Notes under the pieces: generated by a model
Database searches by the model: none
What the model was told of the DNA's origin: nothing
Seen by the model: only the letters and a program-made list of their open reading frames with translations
Origin: Loripinus fragilis
Taxonomy: Eukaryota; Mollusca; Bivalvia; Lucinida; Lucinidae
NCBI GenBank assembly: GCA_964019695.1
Contig: OZ026528.1
Span: forward strand, 58,671,602 to 58,735,601
Direction of reading: 5' to 3'
DNA length: 64,000 nt
Program-made: the position numbers and the translations under genes
In this document: positions 24,101-35,864 of the stretch, one piece after another
Layout: each line of letters starts with the position of its first letter
Numbering within the stretch: position 1 is the first letter of the stretch

Positions 24101-24865
24101 TTTCTATCCCATGCTGTAGCCACGATGATCCACGGATGTATTAGTTTGTCTTCCTGATGTCTCTTGATGGTTGTGTGTCTCTTCCTTGCAGTACCATGGG
24201 GTTGTCTGCTGTTTGTGATTGTGGTATTTCCTGATCATGCTCACATACTATTTTTAGGTAGTGAATACCCTTTAAACCTTCTTTACATGAACCACAAGAC
24301 TGGTGACCTTGAAACATGGTTTGCATCATTGGATAGTAAGTGAGTATGAGCCACTTTCTGTGCCTTTTATATAATAAAAAAATTAATTGAATTTGGGTCA
24401 CACTGACTTCATATAATACCTGGCCTATTTATGAACTTTTTCAACACCTTTGCTTGTTAACAGGCGCTCTTTCTGGAGCATGCGCAGGTTCTCTACTTGA
24501 AAAAATATCATATGCGGAAGAAAAAAAAGTAGGTGAGTGGGTTTCGATCATTGGACCCTTACCTCGTTAAGCAAAAGCGCTACCACCTGCGCTATTTCGG
24601 CAGGTATCAAAATATTGCGCTATTTGGTTAATCCATTACATCAAAATCTAATGACATTGAAAAAATTATTAAAATCGAAATTACCAATAACAGCAATATT
24701 TGAAAGGCTTTGTATCGAAAAGAAAGTGCGGCAAATCTTCTCAGTTTTCAGTACATGTTCATTTCTCATTTTGATGAGCGAAATTGACCCAGGATGTAAA
24801 CAGATGCTCTTTCTGGAGCATGCGCAGTCGGATGAGTGGGATTCTCTACTTGTAAAAAATTACTA

Positions 24866-25837
24866 GTTACCAAACGTCATATGCGTAGCGGAAGTGGAGC
24901 TTTATCAACGTGGGGAACCAATCTACAAGCGTACATTTTATATGTTATCTGGGTGAATTAAGTGCTAACCAGTCAACCGGAAACGACTCAAACGAGATTC
25001 AGCTGTTCTCGCGAGAAACTTTGAGAAAATTGACCCACAAAAACAAACTTGCTTTGGTAGCATACATTCGGAACTCTTCGGCCAATTGCGTAGAAATAGA
25101 CACAACGCGTTAATCTATAGGCGGACATAAGCCGATGCCTGCTCATGTCCGTATGAAGCATGCTTATATTTCCTTAGACTAGCCCCAGTCCTTAAAACAA
25201 TTTTTCATCAATGTGTCATATCATATACTTGTAGCCAGCCTGGTTACAAGTATAATATGAAATAGGTGCGACCTAACTGCAACCAACCAATGGTTAATTG
25301 CATTTGGCCTTTAAGGATTTATGTAAGCGTAGGACAAAATCACCTTGGACACCCCTGCTCATTTTTGTATAGGGGGACATAATCCTGGAACCCCCATGTT
25401 TTTGAAATGCTGCAAGATAGTAAATTAAAACTCAAGATTTATTGGTGTTATTTATGCAATTTTGTGATACAGGCCGTTATTTGATTAAAATGAGATCGAT
25501 GCAGGGAATCAATACACGAAAAGTCAGTCATCCATACGTGGATCCAGGTTTTTTTTTTTTTTTTTTTTTTTTTTGGGGGGGGGGGGGGGGTCCAGGCCTG
25601 CCTGCCTAAAAACAACCCTGACACCCTGATTCCAGGGGGTGGGGTACTCATATAGTTTTATGCATATGAGAAGTCCCAGAGCCCTTTTTGCCAAAAAAGT
25701 GGGAGTGCTGCCATACTAAAGAAAAAAATGAGAGTCCCAGCACCAAAATTAGGGGTTCAGGACTTCTAATAAGCAGTTAGTGAGAGCTCTGACGATGCTA
25801 TGTTCTTGCACTTCTTTGTTAGTTCGCAGCTCATGTG
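24866..25837. other. No gene recognised; T(n)G(n) tract
   Basis: The 67-residue ORF at 24910-25113 has no features that support it. At 25535-25590 GTGGATCCAGG is followed by a long T run and then a G run, the reverse-complement form of the C(n)A(n) tracts at 16-21 kb. Confidence 0.5.
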
Positions 25838-25909
25838 AGCGCAGTGGCTTAGTGGTAGAGTGCTTGAACCGAGACTTAGGGACCGCGGGTTCGAACCCCA
25901 CCGGCGTCA
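25838..25909 (+). repeat. SINE family 1 head, cut by gap
   Basis: GAGCGCAGTGGCTTAGTGG (A-box region) and GGTTCGAACCCC (intact B box). The sequence stops at the N run. Confidence 0.8.
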
Positions 25910-26109
25910 NNNNNNNNNNNNNNNNNNNNNNNNNNNNNNNNNNNNNNNNNNNNNNNNNNNNNNNNNNNNNNNNNNNNNNNNNNNNNNNNNNNNNNNNNNN
26001 NNNNNNNNNNNNNNNNNNNNNNNNNNNNNNNNNNNNNNNNNNNNNNNNNNNNNNNNNNNNNNNNNNNNNNNNNNNNNNNNNNNNNNNNNNNNNNNNNNNN
26101 NNNNNNNNN
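25910..26109. other. Assembly gap (200 N)
   Basis: Exactly 200 N, a round number typical of a gap of unknown size. Order and distance across it are uncertain. Confidence 1.
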
Positions 26110-26790
26110 CACGTGCGACCCCAAACTTTAAAACAACACGTGGCCGGAATTGATGTGCGCGGTCTCTTTGATCTTAAAAAGGATCATGCTGTCTTTGCCC
26201 TTGGCGTCAGCTGATATAATTAGCAGACGTTTTGTGAATTGACCAGGCCCAGCAAAAAATAAAATTAATAAATAAAATGTGAATTCAAACTGTTTGAAAC
26301 TCTGATATGGGCGGAGGCCTCGGACCCAGTATGTTTATTGGGTCCGAGGCGGAGACAGAGGGGACAGGGGGTCCGGACATCCCCATGAAAATCATAAGTT
26401 GCAGAAGAAAAACTGGTACGAACCTCCCTCGAGAAGCAATTCACTCCCCCCCCCCCCCCCTTTGGAATTGTCTGGATCCGCGGCACGCATGTCTTGACAG
26501 GAATTTTATTTTTTATTTTCTTGCATGTAGCAGGTTTAGCTATCATACTTTCTAGAGATAATTGGTAGAACTGCGTAGGTGCGCTGGCTGATCTGCGCCT
26601 TTGTTGTTTGCATGCTAAAAAGTTTCTCGCGGAATTGGGTAAAAATAGCCATCAGAGGAGATGGCAAATCCCCCGACCAAAAAGTAATTGATATGCAGTT
26701 ACAAGCAGCCAACCTAGTATATATATTTGATGTGATAATACTGAGTGTCACTGCGAACAAAAGTGGAAGGCTGACTGTAGAGACTTCATT
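26110..26790. other. No gene recognised
   Basis: 26290-26465 holds an inverted GGTCCGAGGC / GCCTCGGACC pair, a GGGGGTCCGGACATCCCC segment and a C tract like the repeats at 16 kb. Confidence 0.5.
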
Positions 26791-27600
26791 TTTACCTTTA
26801 AATTCACAAGCTTCCTCCTATAAAGTTTCATTCAAGGGAGATAACTTATAAGTCCAGCAAGGGAGAACAACAATTCTTGAATGCAAGACACCCCCTTGAC
26901 CTATTATACATATATACCATATATTATCAAAATATCTCAAAGGATATTAAAGTTATTGAGCGCACAAGCTTCCCCCTATAAAGTTCATTCAAGGGAGATA
27001 ACTCAAAAAACATTAAAGGAGAGCAACCATTCTTGCACGCAACACACCGTCTTCACCTGATATACATGCATGCCAAATATTATCAAAATATCTCAAAGGG
27101 TATTAAAGTTATAAAGTGCACATGCTTCCCCCTATAAAATTTAAATTTCACTCAAGGGAGATAGCTCAAAAGTCCATTAAAGGAGAGTAACCATTCTTGC
27201 ACGCGACACACCGTCTTGACCCGATATACAAGCCTACCAAATATTATCAAAATATCTCAAAGGGTATGAAAGTTATTGAGCGCACAAGCTTCCCCTTATA
27301 AAGTTCATTCAAGAGAGATAACTCAAAAGGCCAGCAAGGGAGAGCAACCATTCTTGCACGCGACACACCGTCTTGACCCGATATACATGCCTACCAAATA
27401 TTATCAAAATATCTCAAAGGGTATAAAAGTTATTGAGCGCACAAGCTTCCCCTTATAAAGTTCATTCAAGAGAGATAACTCAAAAGGCCAGCAAGGGAGA
27501 GCAACCATTCTTGCACGCGACACACCGTCTTGACCCGATATACATGCCTACCAAATATTATCAAAATATCTCAAAGGGTATAAAAGTTATTGAGCGCACA
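26791..27600 (+). repeat. Five-unit tandem array, about 155-165 bp
   Basis: Units begin near 26801, 26961, 27116, 27278 and 27436. Each contains CACAAGCTTCCCC, TTCAAGGGAGATAACTC, a CATTCTTGCACGC block and AAATATTATCAAAATATCTC. Units 4 and 5 are nearly identical, unit 1 is the most diverged, so growth was at the right end. Confidence 0.9.
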
Positions 27601-27712
27601 AGCTTTTGTCTACGGACGGACAGACGGACGGACAGACGGACAGACGGACAGACGGACGGACGCCAGGCTGATCGCTATATCCCCCGATCCTTTTCGGGTC
27701 GGGGGATAAAAA
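27601..27712 (+). repeat. GGACGGACA minisatellite plus terminal hairpin
   Basis: A CGGACAGA/CGGACGGA run (27612-27662) is followed by a strong hairpin, TATCCCCCGATCC / GGGTCGGGGGATA, at 27676-27708. It directly follows the five-unit array, so together they probably form one mobile element. Confidence 0.85.
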
Positions 27713-29197
27713 CGCGAAGTTGCTTAAATATACACGGACGGTAAACGAGAGGCTTTTTCGACCATTTTTTTCTTATCTGAAAGCAAGCAATTGTTGCGGT
27801 GAGCCTAACTTTAGACATGCACCTTCATCTACATTCCTTGTATGTGAGCATTTATGCCCCTGGCAAGACTGTGCGGATGTGCAGGCTCGCCTGAGCCTTC
27901 GCTGGTTGCATGTGCGAGAGGTACCATAATCTCATGAACTGGCTCGTTTCATAGACAGCCCAACGTAAAGCATGATGCAGAAGCATGCATAAATCCCTTT
28001 TCATCTTGGTTTGTGCGTCTGTGCGTACGTGTGATGATCCACAGGAATCATTTAATGTGTAAGTTAAAGACCCATAATACAATTTCATGAGGACGCCGCG
28101 CTAGGCTCATCAGTGTCGTCTTTGTTTGATAAAAAGTTCCATCGGATATACAATGTATATAGTTATTTTATTACGCTTATTGCATGCGCGTTTTGATGAA
28201 ACTTAGAAATGAAATTGATGCACGCACATTTAAAGCACAGCTAATTAGTGGGAGTACGTAGGTGTCTAGATTCTTCATCCACTCCAAAACTTTGAGTTAC
28301 CCGACGAGATTGCACAAAAGCACAGGCTCCCCTGAGCCTTCGCTGATAACATTTGTGATAAACACCAGCCGATATGGTTTCATCATGCTCGGATCCAGTG
28401 ATTCAAAAAAAAAAGATGCTTAGGCATATTTATGACACAGAAATACCAGAAAGGCTCAATGATCACAGACACGTAGGACACTGTGTGCACGCGTGCGTGG
28501 TTGTGTACATGTATTTGATTTTTGTCACGACTGGACAAAATACCTCCGCGATTTGCATCAGTCCGACGTTCATTGAACCTAGCGTTTATCATTGAATAAA
28601 AGTTTGGCATGCATCAATGCTGGATGCACGCGCATAAGCGACACTGACGATCGCACTGACAGGCGAAACGCTCCTGTTCCGCTGATATGTTTGTTAATTG
28701 ATGTGCTCGACGAAAAACGAAAGCATGGTCAACAGACTCACTGATTGACCAAATGAACGGAAAAAACGTTCTGTACGAACTATTAAAAATTACAAACAGG
28801 AAAAATGACCACTGTACGAACTAATACATGACATTTTGAGCTGACCGGTCATGAATAATTTATGGTGTACGAACTATTCGAGTGTACGAACTAATACAAG
28901 ATTTACCGTATACAGGGCTCCAGATAAGAGGGGGTAAAGGGTATTTCAGCATCTCTTTATGTATGTTATGAGTAGCATTATAGTGGGATGTGTCTTCTTG
29001 CTAGCAGCAAATTTGTCGTCAGCTGATTACCTCTTTGAATAATTTGGACCCAGATCAGGCCCGACCAAATGTCTGATCTGGAACCAAATTGTTGGACACT
29101 CTCATGGTACTCCTGAAAGAATTTTTAGAAAAAAATTATTTTGAAAAAAATCAGCAGACGAAAAAAAAGCATGAAAAATTAAGAGTTAAAAACTTAC
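27713..29197. other. No gene recognised; iterated TGTACGAACTA motif
   Basis: A GCCTGAGCCTTCGCTG-like block occurs near 27890 and 28330. TGTACGAACTA(A/T)T occurs four times between 28770 and 28900. No downstream CCDC81-type exon is recognised. Confidence 0.45.
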
Positions 29198-29454
29198 ATT
29201 TTGAAGAGAGTCCAGCAGTTTTCCTGATCCATCCATATGATTGATAAACTCCTTATAAAACTTCATCTTGACTTTAGAATCACGAATCTGAAGTCTTCCG
29301 ATTCCAGCAAAAGTCAGTTCCACATTTTTCTTAGCACCTACTGACCTGTGAACGGCCCCTAAAATTTCTCTCACACAATTTTCCACTACATCTCTGTTAT
29401 ACGGACTTTCAAACGACAAAGCAGCATAGTTGAGCTGAACAACTGGGATCTGAC
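29198..29454 (-). CDS. CCDC81: CCDC81-like exon 4
   Basis: 257 nt between a TTTTTCAG acceptor and a GTAAGT donor. It carries the complete second HU-like domain (NYAALSFES ... FAGIGRLQIRD ... LLDSLQN). Its 5' end and acceptor are duplicated in intron 3 at 29618-29807. Confidence 0.9.
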
Positions 29455-32400
29455 CTGAAAAACATATGGGTATGGTAAATATTCTAAATTTTGAACACTT
29501 TCTTCTTTCTGTTCATAAATAAATGATTGGTTATCAGGGATGGAATTCACTACATACTTGTCAGAATAGCAAACAGGGAAGACCCTGATCAGACTGCTTC
29601 ACTGATTATATTGATTCAAAATTAAACGACAAAGCAGCATAGTTGAGCTGAACAACTGGGATCTGACCTGAAAAACATGTTTATGGTAAAAATTCTAAAA
29701 TTTTGAACACTTTCTTCTTTCAGTTCATAAATAAAAGTTTGGTTATCAGGGATAGAATTCACTAGATACTTGTCAGAATAGCAAACAGGGAAGACCCAGA
29801 TCAGACTGCTTCTTCAGAACCAGTCTGATCTGGGTCTGCACTGTTTGTTTATGTCTTTTTGGCAGGTTACTAGCGTTAAAAATTTTAGAACACCTACCGT
29901 AATAGATCATAATACCGTATTTGACCTATGATCTTATAAGTGAAGATTGTGTTCTATATGGGCTGTTAACATTATTGGATTTCAGTGATTTTCTGATGAT
30001 TTTGGGAAACTTAACATATAAATCTGCCAAATTGAGGATTCCGATTATAATGATAAAATAAAATTGAACATACCTGGTACATGATGTTTAACATACTGTA
30101 AAGCTTGACTCTGAGCAAATTTTTCAGAAATATTAAACACTGGGCGTTGTATCAAAATAAACTTGTTGTTTCCGATATCCAACTTCTTCTGTGAAAATGT
30201 AAATGTCCCAAGGGTTGGAATGTGTACACCCTGCAACAATAAACAGATAACAGTGGTGTAAATATAAATTACCTTTAACACACGGTATTAAATTTAAGAA
30301 AAAAGGTTAAGAGATAATATAGAATCTGATTCAGTTAAAGTGGCCTTTCCATGTTTGCAACATGTGTTGTCCTTATGCTGCATCTACCTACTAATTTGAA
30401 GTTTCTGTGCAGCACTACTTTTCAACTGGCTAAAGCCCATGGGTTAACGAGACAATTCACAATGCCATGCTGTTAATACATGGACTTGCTACCTTACATA
30501 CACTTGTTCCTGGCCACTACGCTAGAAACATACATCAATAGAGTTTGCTGGGGTGAGAGTTCTTTCACAATGGCAGAAAAATAAAGATCATTAATGTAGG
30601 GGCAACTCAGTCAACTAGACACAATAAACTATAGCTGCAACTGCAGAAACAAGACATTTCGATACCATTATAATACAATGGCACTACATTTTATGTCAGC
30701 TATGCCATTGTTTGCTCTTATAAATGGCTTGGTCCTGGAACATGTACATTAGTGGAAATGTCAATTGACTGTGAAACGACAACAAAATAAAGTGCCATAC
30801 TATTCGTAAATTTAGGTAAATACAGGGGACTTGCAACATTAATATGACACCAAATTTTTTCAAATTGTGTTTCTTTTTTTTTTAGATTTCAACTTTTATA
30901 GGCAAGATACTTCATTCATGACAGAAGATTCATCTTATTATACCATCTCTTAGTTTCTCAGAAAATCAAGAAAAAATATTACAAAATTTGTTGTCTGCTG
31001 CTATCATAACACTTAAAGGCACATGTATGTCATAAACTTACCTTTTGTTGGGACATCTGCTTGTCAATGAAACTGGAAACATTTTCCCATACAGCTGAAA
31101 CATCTGAAATAAAATTAATCTGTAAGTTTAGTCTTTCTAATGGATTTTTCCTTCTGGTTTGATATAATAAAGATTATAAAGTTGAGATGGTACATTATAT
31201 ATAACGAGGGGTCACAGGTCATGATTTCCAAATAAAGTGTGTTTTTTTCTCTCTGAAGATGTTTTTGTCTTCACAAACAGTGTAGACCCTGATGAACTGT
31301 CATGTTATGCGGCATTTGATCTTGGTCTTCCCTGTTTCCTGAAGTAAGCATTTAGAAGTCACTTAATTGCATACAAAGGATTAGGCATGATTTTTAGACC
31401 CAATGAACCCATGGCCTCCTCAACAGTTTAACATCATTGACTATTTAATTTATACATTTATCTATTCAGTGTGCCATTTTCTAATCCTATGGAAACCTAT
31501 ATATATACCACTTGTGATTAGCCAAGAGAGGGTCCAGACCCATCCCCCCAGATCCACCCTTGAAAGAATACATTCAAATAAACGAATAATAATGATACAA
31601 TTGCTAATACAGCAAATGTTGCCCAGAGCACTGGAACAACCTTGGCTCATCAAAGTCTAGGAGGAAGAGGCTAGAAAGGTAGTTGCAGGAATAATGTTGG
31701 AAACTGCACAAGATGTTGCCTATTGATTTATTGGTGGTGCATGTAAATGAAACCCTGGTTCTTGTTGTGCTGGTGCTTGTTTCAGGCCTCCAGATAAGAG
31801 TGTGTATGGAAAACTATTTTCTTTATTTCTCATCCAAAACATATGTTGTGGGTACTCAAAAGAACTCAATGAGACGGTTCTTTTGAGCACACAAAACACA
31901 TGTTTATATGGATGGGTAAGAAAATAGTTACAATTTTACGCTCATAAAATTTCCTTATCTGGATCTATGTTGTTTGTTTCTTCCAAATAAGATCTGTGGC
32001 TAAAAGAACTTACATCCTGCTGGGGAAACTGGTCACCATTCAGTGGCAAATCCAGAGCGGGTTCACTGGACCCCCCCCCCCCCCCCCCCCCATTTTTAAA
32101 TATCCAATGAAAATGAAATAATTTGGTCTCAGTGAGACCAAATTATTTCATGTTCATGGGATATTTAAGAAAAATGAGATAAAATCAGCAAAGCCAACCC
32201 CCCACACCTTTATACATATGAATCCCTGGATCTGCCTCTGTCATTAACCCTTAAAGCGCCATTCACAATAAATGTTGTCTATTTTGTCGTCTGCTGAATT
32301 GTTTTAGAAGCATCTTTGACAAACAGATGAGGATACTGTGTATAAGACTGCGTCTCAGTGTAAGAAATAAGCCAGAGAACTCAACTTGTCTGATGGGCAA

Positions 32401-34400
32401 CTTGAAGACAAAAGCAACTTTTTTGACTTGCCCTGTACTGTGCCACACGATTCATTTAACATATCTAAGAAATGTGACTGGCTCAAAATACAAAGATGCA
32501 ATGGCAAGCGGTGAAGATCCTGACCAGACTGCTCCTAGAGGAGCAGACTGATCTGGGTCTGCACTGTTTGCCGAGACATGTTTGTCCGAAAACGCACAGT
32601 TTGCCTAGACATGTTTGTCCGAAAACTTGGGTACATAGTTTTAGACCATATGGCAAAGTCTAATTATTTATGAATTGTATCCCCGCGTTTGTATCTGCAA
32701 GACTTTAAGAAAGACATAAAAAAATATGTTCTGGAATTTCAGCTTGCCCAAGGGGCAACCTTCCCAGTGTATTAGCTTGCCCCCAGCAAATTTAACCTGT
32801 GTCGGGCAATAGGGCATATGCTTATTTCTAACTTTGCTTCTGTACGATTTACCACAATTTCTGTAGTAACATTGGCCATACTGGTTAACCGCTTAGGCTA
32901 CATGCCTCACACAAGTCTCAATTCAATTGTCACTTGTTGTTGTTGTAGATTCTTCTACCAGTATTAAACTGGCTATATCCACTTGGTGCTTCTTTGAACT
33001 ATATAGATGCTATCTCTAGGTGCAAAACCTGTTGTTTTATTTTGATAAAAAATTATGCTGAACAGGTCTGGGGAATCTCGGTAAATGGCGATTGAAACTA
33101 TCATGCAAATGCGTGACAATAACCCTTCCATATAAAGGGAATCCATTCCAAATGACAGAATATAGCCCAGAGCAATAAGAAAAGCGCATGCGCAGTGAGG
33201 CAATCAATATGGTTGGTCGCGTATTTCCATGACAGTAATGTGGTTGCCAACAGCCAGGTCCCCTACTTCAAAAAAGATTACTACCCACAAAAAAAGTTTA
33301 CTGATAAATATTTTAGCATCTGAAACTAGAACACAAATCAAGGATTGAAATGGTGTAAAAATGAGAGGATATAGAAAAATCTGTGATCCTATCTAGAGAA
33401 GTTTGAATTTGCCGACTTTTTCCTGAAAAATTGGCCTAATTTGCGATGTAGCTTCCACCGCATGGTCCGATTGCATCCAGAAAAAGATTGTCAGAATCGT
33501 CGAAAACGAGGCTATATGATAGACAAAATACAACCATTCTATCGCGAAGAACAGCGACACAACTACCATATTTCAATTGAGTTATGAGACCCTCTGTACC
33601 GCCTGCCATATTGTTGTTGTTGTTAGCAGCCATTTGGCCGAAGTATCACTCTGGTAATTGGGCTCTTCGGTATAACTTCGTAGTAAAAACTCTCCGATAT
33701 ATTTGTTAGGCGTGTGTGTCAGGTTCTGTTGTTGATTAAAAAAAAACAACATAACAGGACTTTATCGCGCATTTAGGCGATAGTTTCAATCGTTGTTGTT
33801 GTTGTTGTTGATTCTTCTGCCAATATAACACTGGCTGTATCCTCTTGGTGCTTCTTTGAACTATGCTTTCTCTAGGTGCAAAACTCTAAGTGAAATAGGT
33901 CTTCGAGCGAGTTATATTTTTGTTTTCTTTTGATAAAATTTAAATTAATTGAATAATATATAATAAATTCTTATGATTCGTTTCTTTTTTGTATATAATT
34001 ATAGCTGTATGAATTCTTGTTAATGAGTCTTCCTGTAGATCTCAGGAACGTGCCGAATGCTGTCTTTAACTCCAAATTAATAGCCCAAATTAATCAATCG
34101 TGATTTTCCGAGATTCCCAAGACCTGCTGAAGCGCTGTTTGAAGCAATTAATTATTTAATTTTTGGCCTATGGCTATGGTCAAGTGCAGTTAACCTCTCA
34201 AAATGTGCAGTTTGTTTAACATCAAAGATGTTCTAGGTTAAGAGAAAGGTTACACAAATTTTAAACCAAGAAATTAAAACCCAGAAAAACGAAAATCGAT
34301 AGGTCAACAATCCCTTACCGTCTTCGGATAAATTGTCTTTAATCGTTGAAAATTTATTCTTCTTGGCTTCTGCCAATATTCCATGCATAGCCTCTGTCAT
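29198..34400 (-). CDS. CCDC81: CCDC81-like gene, 5' part (four exons)
   Basis: Joined exons 34400-34319, 31103-31042, 30230-30074 and 29454-29198 give 186 codons in one frame. All three introns have GT-AG ends and matching phases (1, 0, 1). The product begins MTEAMHGILAEAKKN. Residues about 1-100 form a first HU-like domain with the motif GVHIPTLGTFTFSQKKL, and about 101-186 a second with VELTFAGIGRLQIRDSKVKM. Two N-terminal HU-like domains are the hallmark of CCDC81, a coiled-coil protein linked to centrosomes in vertebrates. HU folds bind DNA in bacteria, but their role here is not established. The coiled-coil C-terminal part of the family (over 600 residues in vertebrates) is absent. The last donor (GTAAGT, 29197) is intact; reading through it stops after three codons. 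So the gene either continues past the window's left part through a very long intron, is misassembled, or is a truncated paralogue. Confidence 0.85.
29618..29807 (-). repeat. Duplicated exon-4 acceptor and exon start in intron 3
   Basis: Repeats about 29411-29601: the first 44 bases of exon 4, its CAG acceptor and about 145 bases of upstream intron, with scattered differences. The copy lacks the rest of the exon and has no donor. It is a possible decoy 3' splice site. Confidence 0.85.
30074..30230 (-). CDS. CCDC81: CCDC81-like exon 3
   Basis: 157 nt between a TTGCAG acceptor and a GTATGT donor. It encodes the beta-arm core of HU-like domain 1 (GTFTFSQKK) and a following RPVF-NISEKFAQ segment. 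Confidence 0.9.
31042..31103 (-). CDS. CCDC81: CCDC81-like exon 2
   Basis: 62 nt between an ATTTCAG acceptor and a GTAAGT donor. It encodes DVSAVWENVSSFIDKQMSQQ and one more K, the helical start of the first HU-like domain. Confidence 0.88.
32041..32241 (+). mobile_element. 'GATCCAGAG' MITE, copy 2
   Basis: In CCDC81 intron 1. The ends (CAAATCCAGAG and CTGGATCTGCCTCTG) are partly inverted. The centre is a hairpin AAATAATTTGGTCTC / GAGACCAAATTATTT, with a C tract near the left end. Relative of 8061-8269. Confidence 0.75.
32937..33888. repeat. Direct repeats flanking a TIR-bounded segment
   Basis: About 90 bp (TTGTTGTTG, then CTTGGTGCTTCTTTGAACTA and CTCTAGGTGCAAAAC) at 32937-33029 recurs at 33794-33888. 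Between them 33089-33792 is bounded by CGATTGAAACTATC and its inverse. The ORF at 33436-33633 lies inside; its asparagine run is a GTT microsatellite. Confidence 0.65.
34319..34400 (-). CDS. CCDC81: CCDC81-like exon 1
   Basis: ATG at 34400-34398, 82 coding nt, ends in phase 1 before donor GTAAGG. The start is chosen as the first ATG in frame. Upstream of it (34401-34600) is a likely 5' UTR and promoter region, with no TATA box that I can place confidently. Confidence 0.85.
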
Positions 34401-34930
34401 TTTGACAGCAGTCGGAAGCTTTCTTTCATAAGCTAAACTTCATTGAACAGAGGCAAGTTTAGGACACCATTTTCACAGCCATTGCTCTTAGGAAAAACAA
34501 CGTTGCCAGGGAACGCGATTTCTGATTGGCTCACGCGCATAAAACCCTAAGCTCCGCAGATTCGTATTTCTAGTGTTTTGTTCAAACTGTAGATTCGTAT
34601 CCAAGTAGGGCTTCTTTAAAAGAATTAGTCAACACGTCACCAAGTCAAAATAGATATCATGGTCGAGCCAAAAATAAATTAGTCAAAACAGCCCATGTAT
34701 TTTTCATACTTTTTTCATACATTCATAGCAAATTGAATGATTTTTAATTTTTAAATATATTGAGCCTCGTCCTGCTTAAATGGTCCTTTATGTAACTCAT
34801 GATGTTGCGAGATATCAGTTTGAGATATTAACACTAGAAGCAATGTATAGTTTGGACGACTTTTTTCTCTGTTATGTGATGCCATCTTTCTTGATTATTT
34901 TTGTGACTGACTTATTTTTTACTCTCTCAC
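34401..34930. other. Upstream region of the CCDC81-like gene
   Basis: Likely 5' UTR and promoter of the minus-strand gene in its first 200 bases. No other gene seen. Confidence 0.4.
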
Positions 34931-34937
34931 TCTATCC

Positions 34938-34939
34938 CT

Positions 34940-34994
<55 letters not shown>
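34938..34994. repeat. CT dinucleotide microsatellite
   Basis: A long CT run; the leucine/serine-rich ORF over it is an artefact. Confidence 0.95.
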
Positions 34995-34997
<3 letters not shown>

Positions 34998-35336
34998 ATA
35001 TAGGTGACACCTACACATACTAAAAACAACACATTAGATATAAATAATCCTATCTGCCTCGTGTACAAAGAAACATGACTAACTAGCATTTTGGAAATCT
35101 TTTTAATGGAGGCGATTCATTCCAACTAATGTGAACTACAATGACATGAGAGATATTTCAGAATGTTCTTTTAAAGAAAATGGATGTGAATAGTCATTGG
35201 AGTTTATTCACAGCCAATGAGCCTATATACAATGTATCACAGCCCAACCTCCACATCCATACCGAATCGACACATGTATTTCAGAATAACACCATAACTT
35301 TTCAGGTATAACTTGTGGAAAAGATAAAGACAAAGA

Positions 35337-35526
35337 AGCTTTATTTAACGTCGCTTATTTGAAACAGACAACATTAGCTCTGTAGAGCTATCATTGTGAC
35401 ATAACAATATCTTTAACAGATACTTACCTGCCTCAGTCTATCTTCCTAGCACTACTCCATTTTATGCGAGCGTCAGCAACCTCCCACTCGGAAAGTGGAA
35501 GCTCTACCAACTGAGCTATCGGGGCG
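35337..35526 (-). repeat. tRNA-derived SINE (family 3)
   Basis: The minus-strand head is GCCCCGATAGCTCAGTTGG, with a good D arm and an anticodon stem TCCAC/GTGGG. The T arm has decayed, so it is not a working tRNA. The 3' end reads GACGTTAAATAAAGC, a SINE-like tail. Confidence 0.75.
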
Positions 35527-35557
35527 GTAAATAATGCACTACATCCAAAGAAAATTT

Positions 35558-35844
35558 CCAGTTAAATGTTATGATAAATCAAACATGAATGTATTTGCAT
35601 TAGGTCTATGGGAAATTTTTTGGTGGTGCCTAAATTATTTTGAACAGTTTACTTGTGAAGGCTGACAGAGTGTCATATAGCCTGGGTCCAGTCGTCAATA
35701 TGTTTTGCAAATATTTTCTTATATTAATAATGAAAAAAATTAGACAATAAAAAGATAACACATCAAAAGTATCGGCTGTCCGTTATTAACTTCGACTTAC
35801 ATTGCAAATACATTCATATTTGATTTATCATAACAATTTACTGG
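35558..35844. mobile_element. MITE, about 290 bp
   Basis: CCAGTTAAATGTTATGATAA at the left is mirrored at 35825-35844. The arms extend about 45 bp. Non-coding. Confidence 0.8.
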
Positions 35845-35864
35845 ATAAAGATTTCCCATAAAAT

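Larger units (their letters stand above)
20367..24865 (+). repeat. Segmental tandem duplication, copy B (4.50 kb)
   Basis: Direct repeat of 15925-20366. The junction shares TACTA. Matching internal elements are offset by 4442 bp at the start and 4481 bp at the hAT MITE, owing to homopolymer and AAAT-microsatellite growth. A local change follows 24603, next to the tRNA-like segment. Confidence 0.95.

Noticed and set aside
33436..33633. 65-codon ORF starting MAANNNNN with a good start context
   Set aside because: The asparagine run is a GTT microsatellite, it lies in a TIR-bounded segment, and no donor or family supports it.
35459..35526. Functional tRNA gene on the minus strand
   Set aside because: D arm and anticodon stem are good, but the T arm and B box have decayed, and a SINE body with tail follows.
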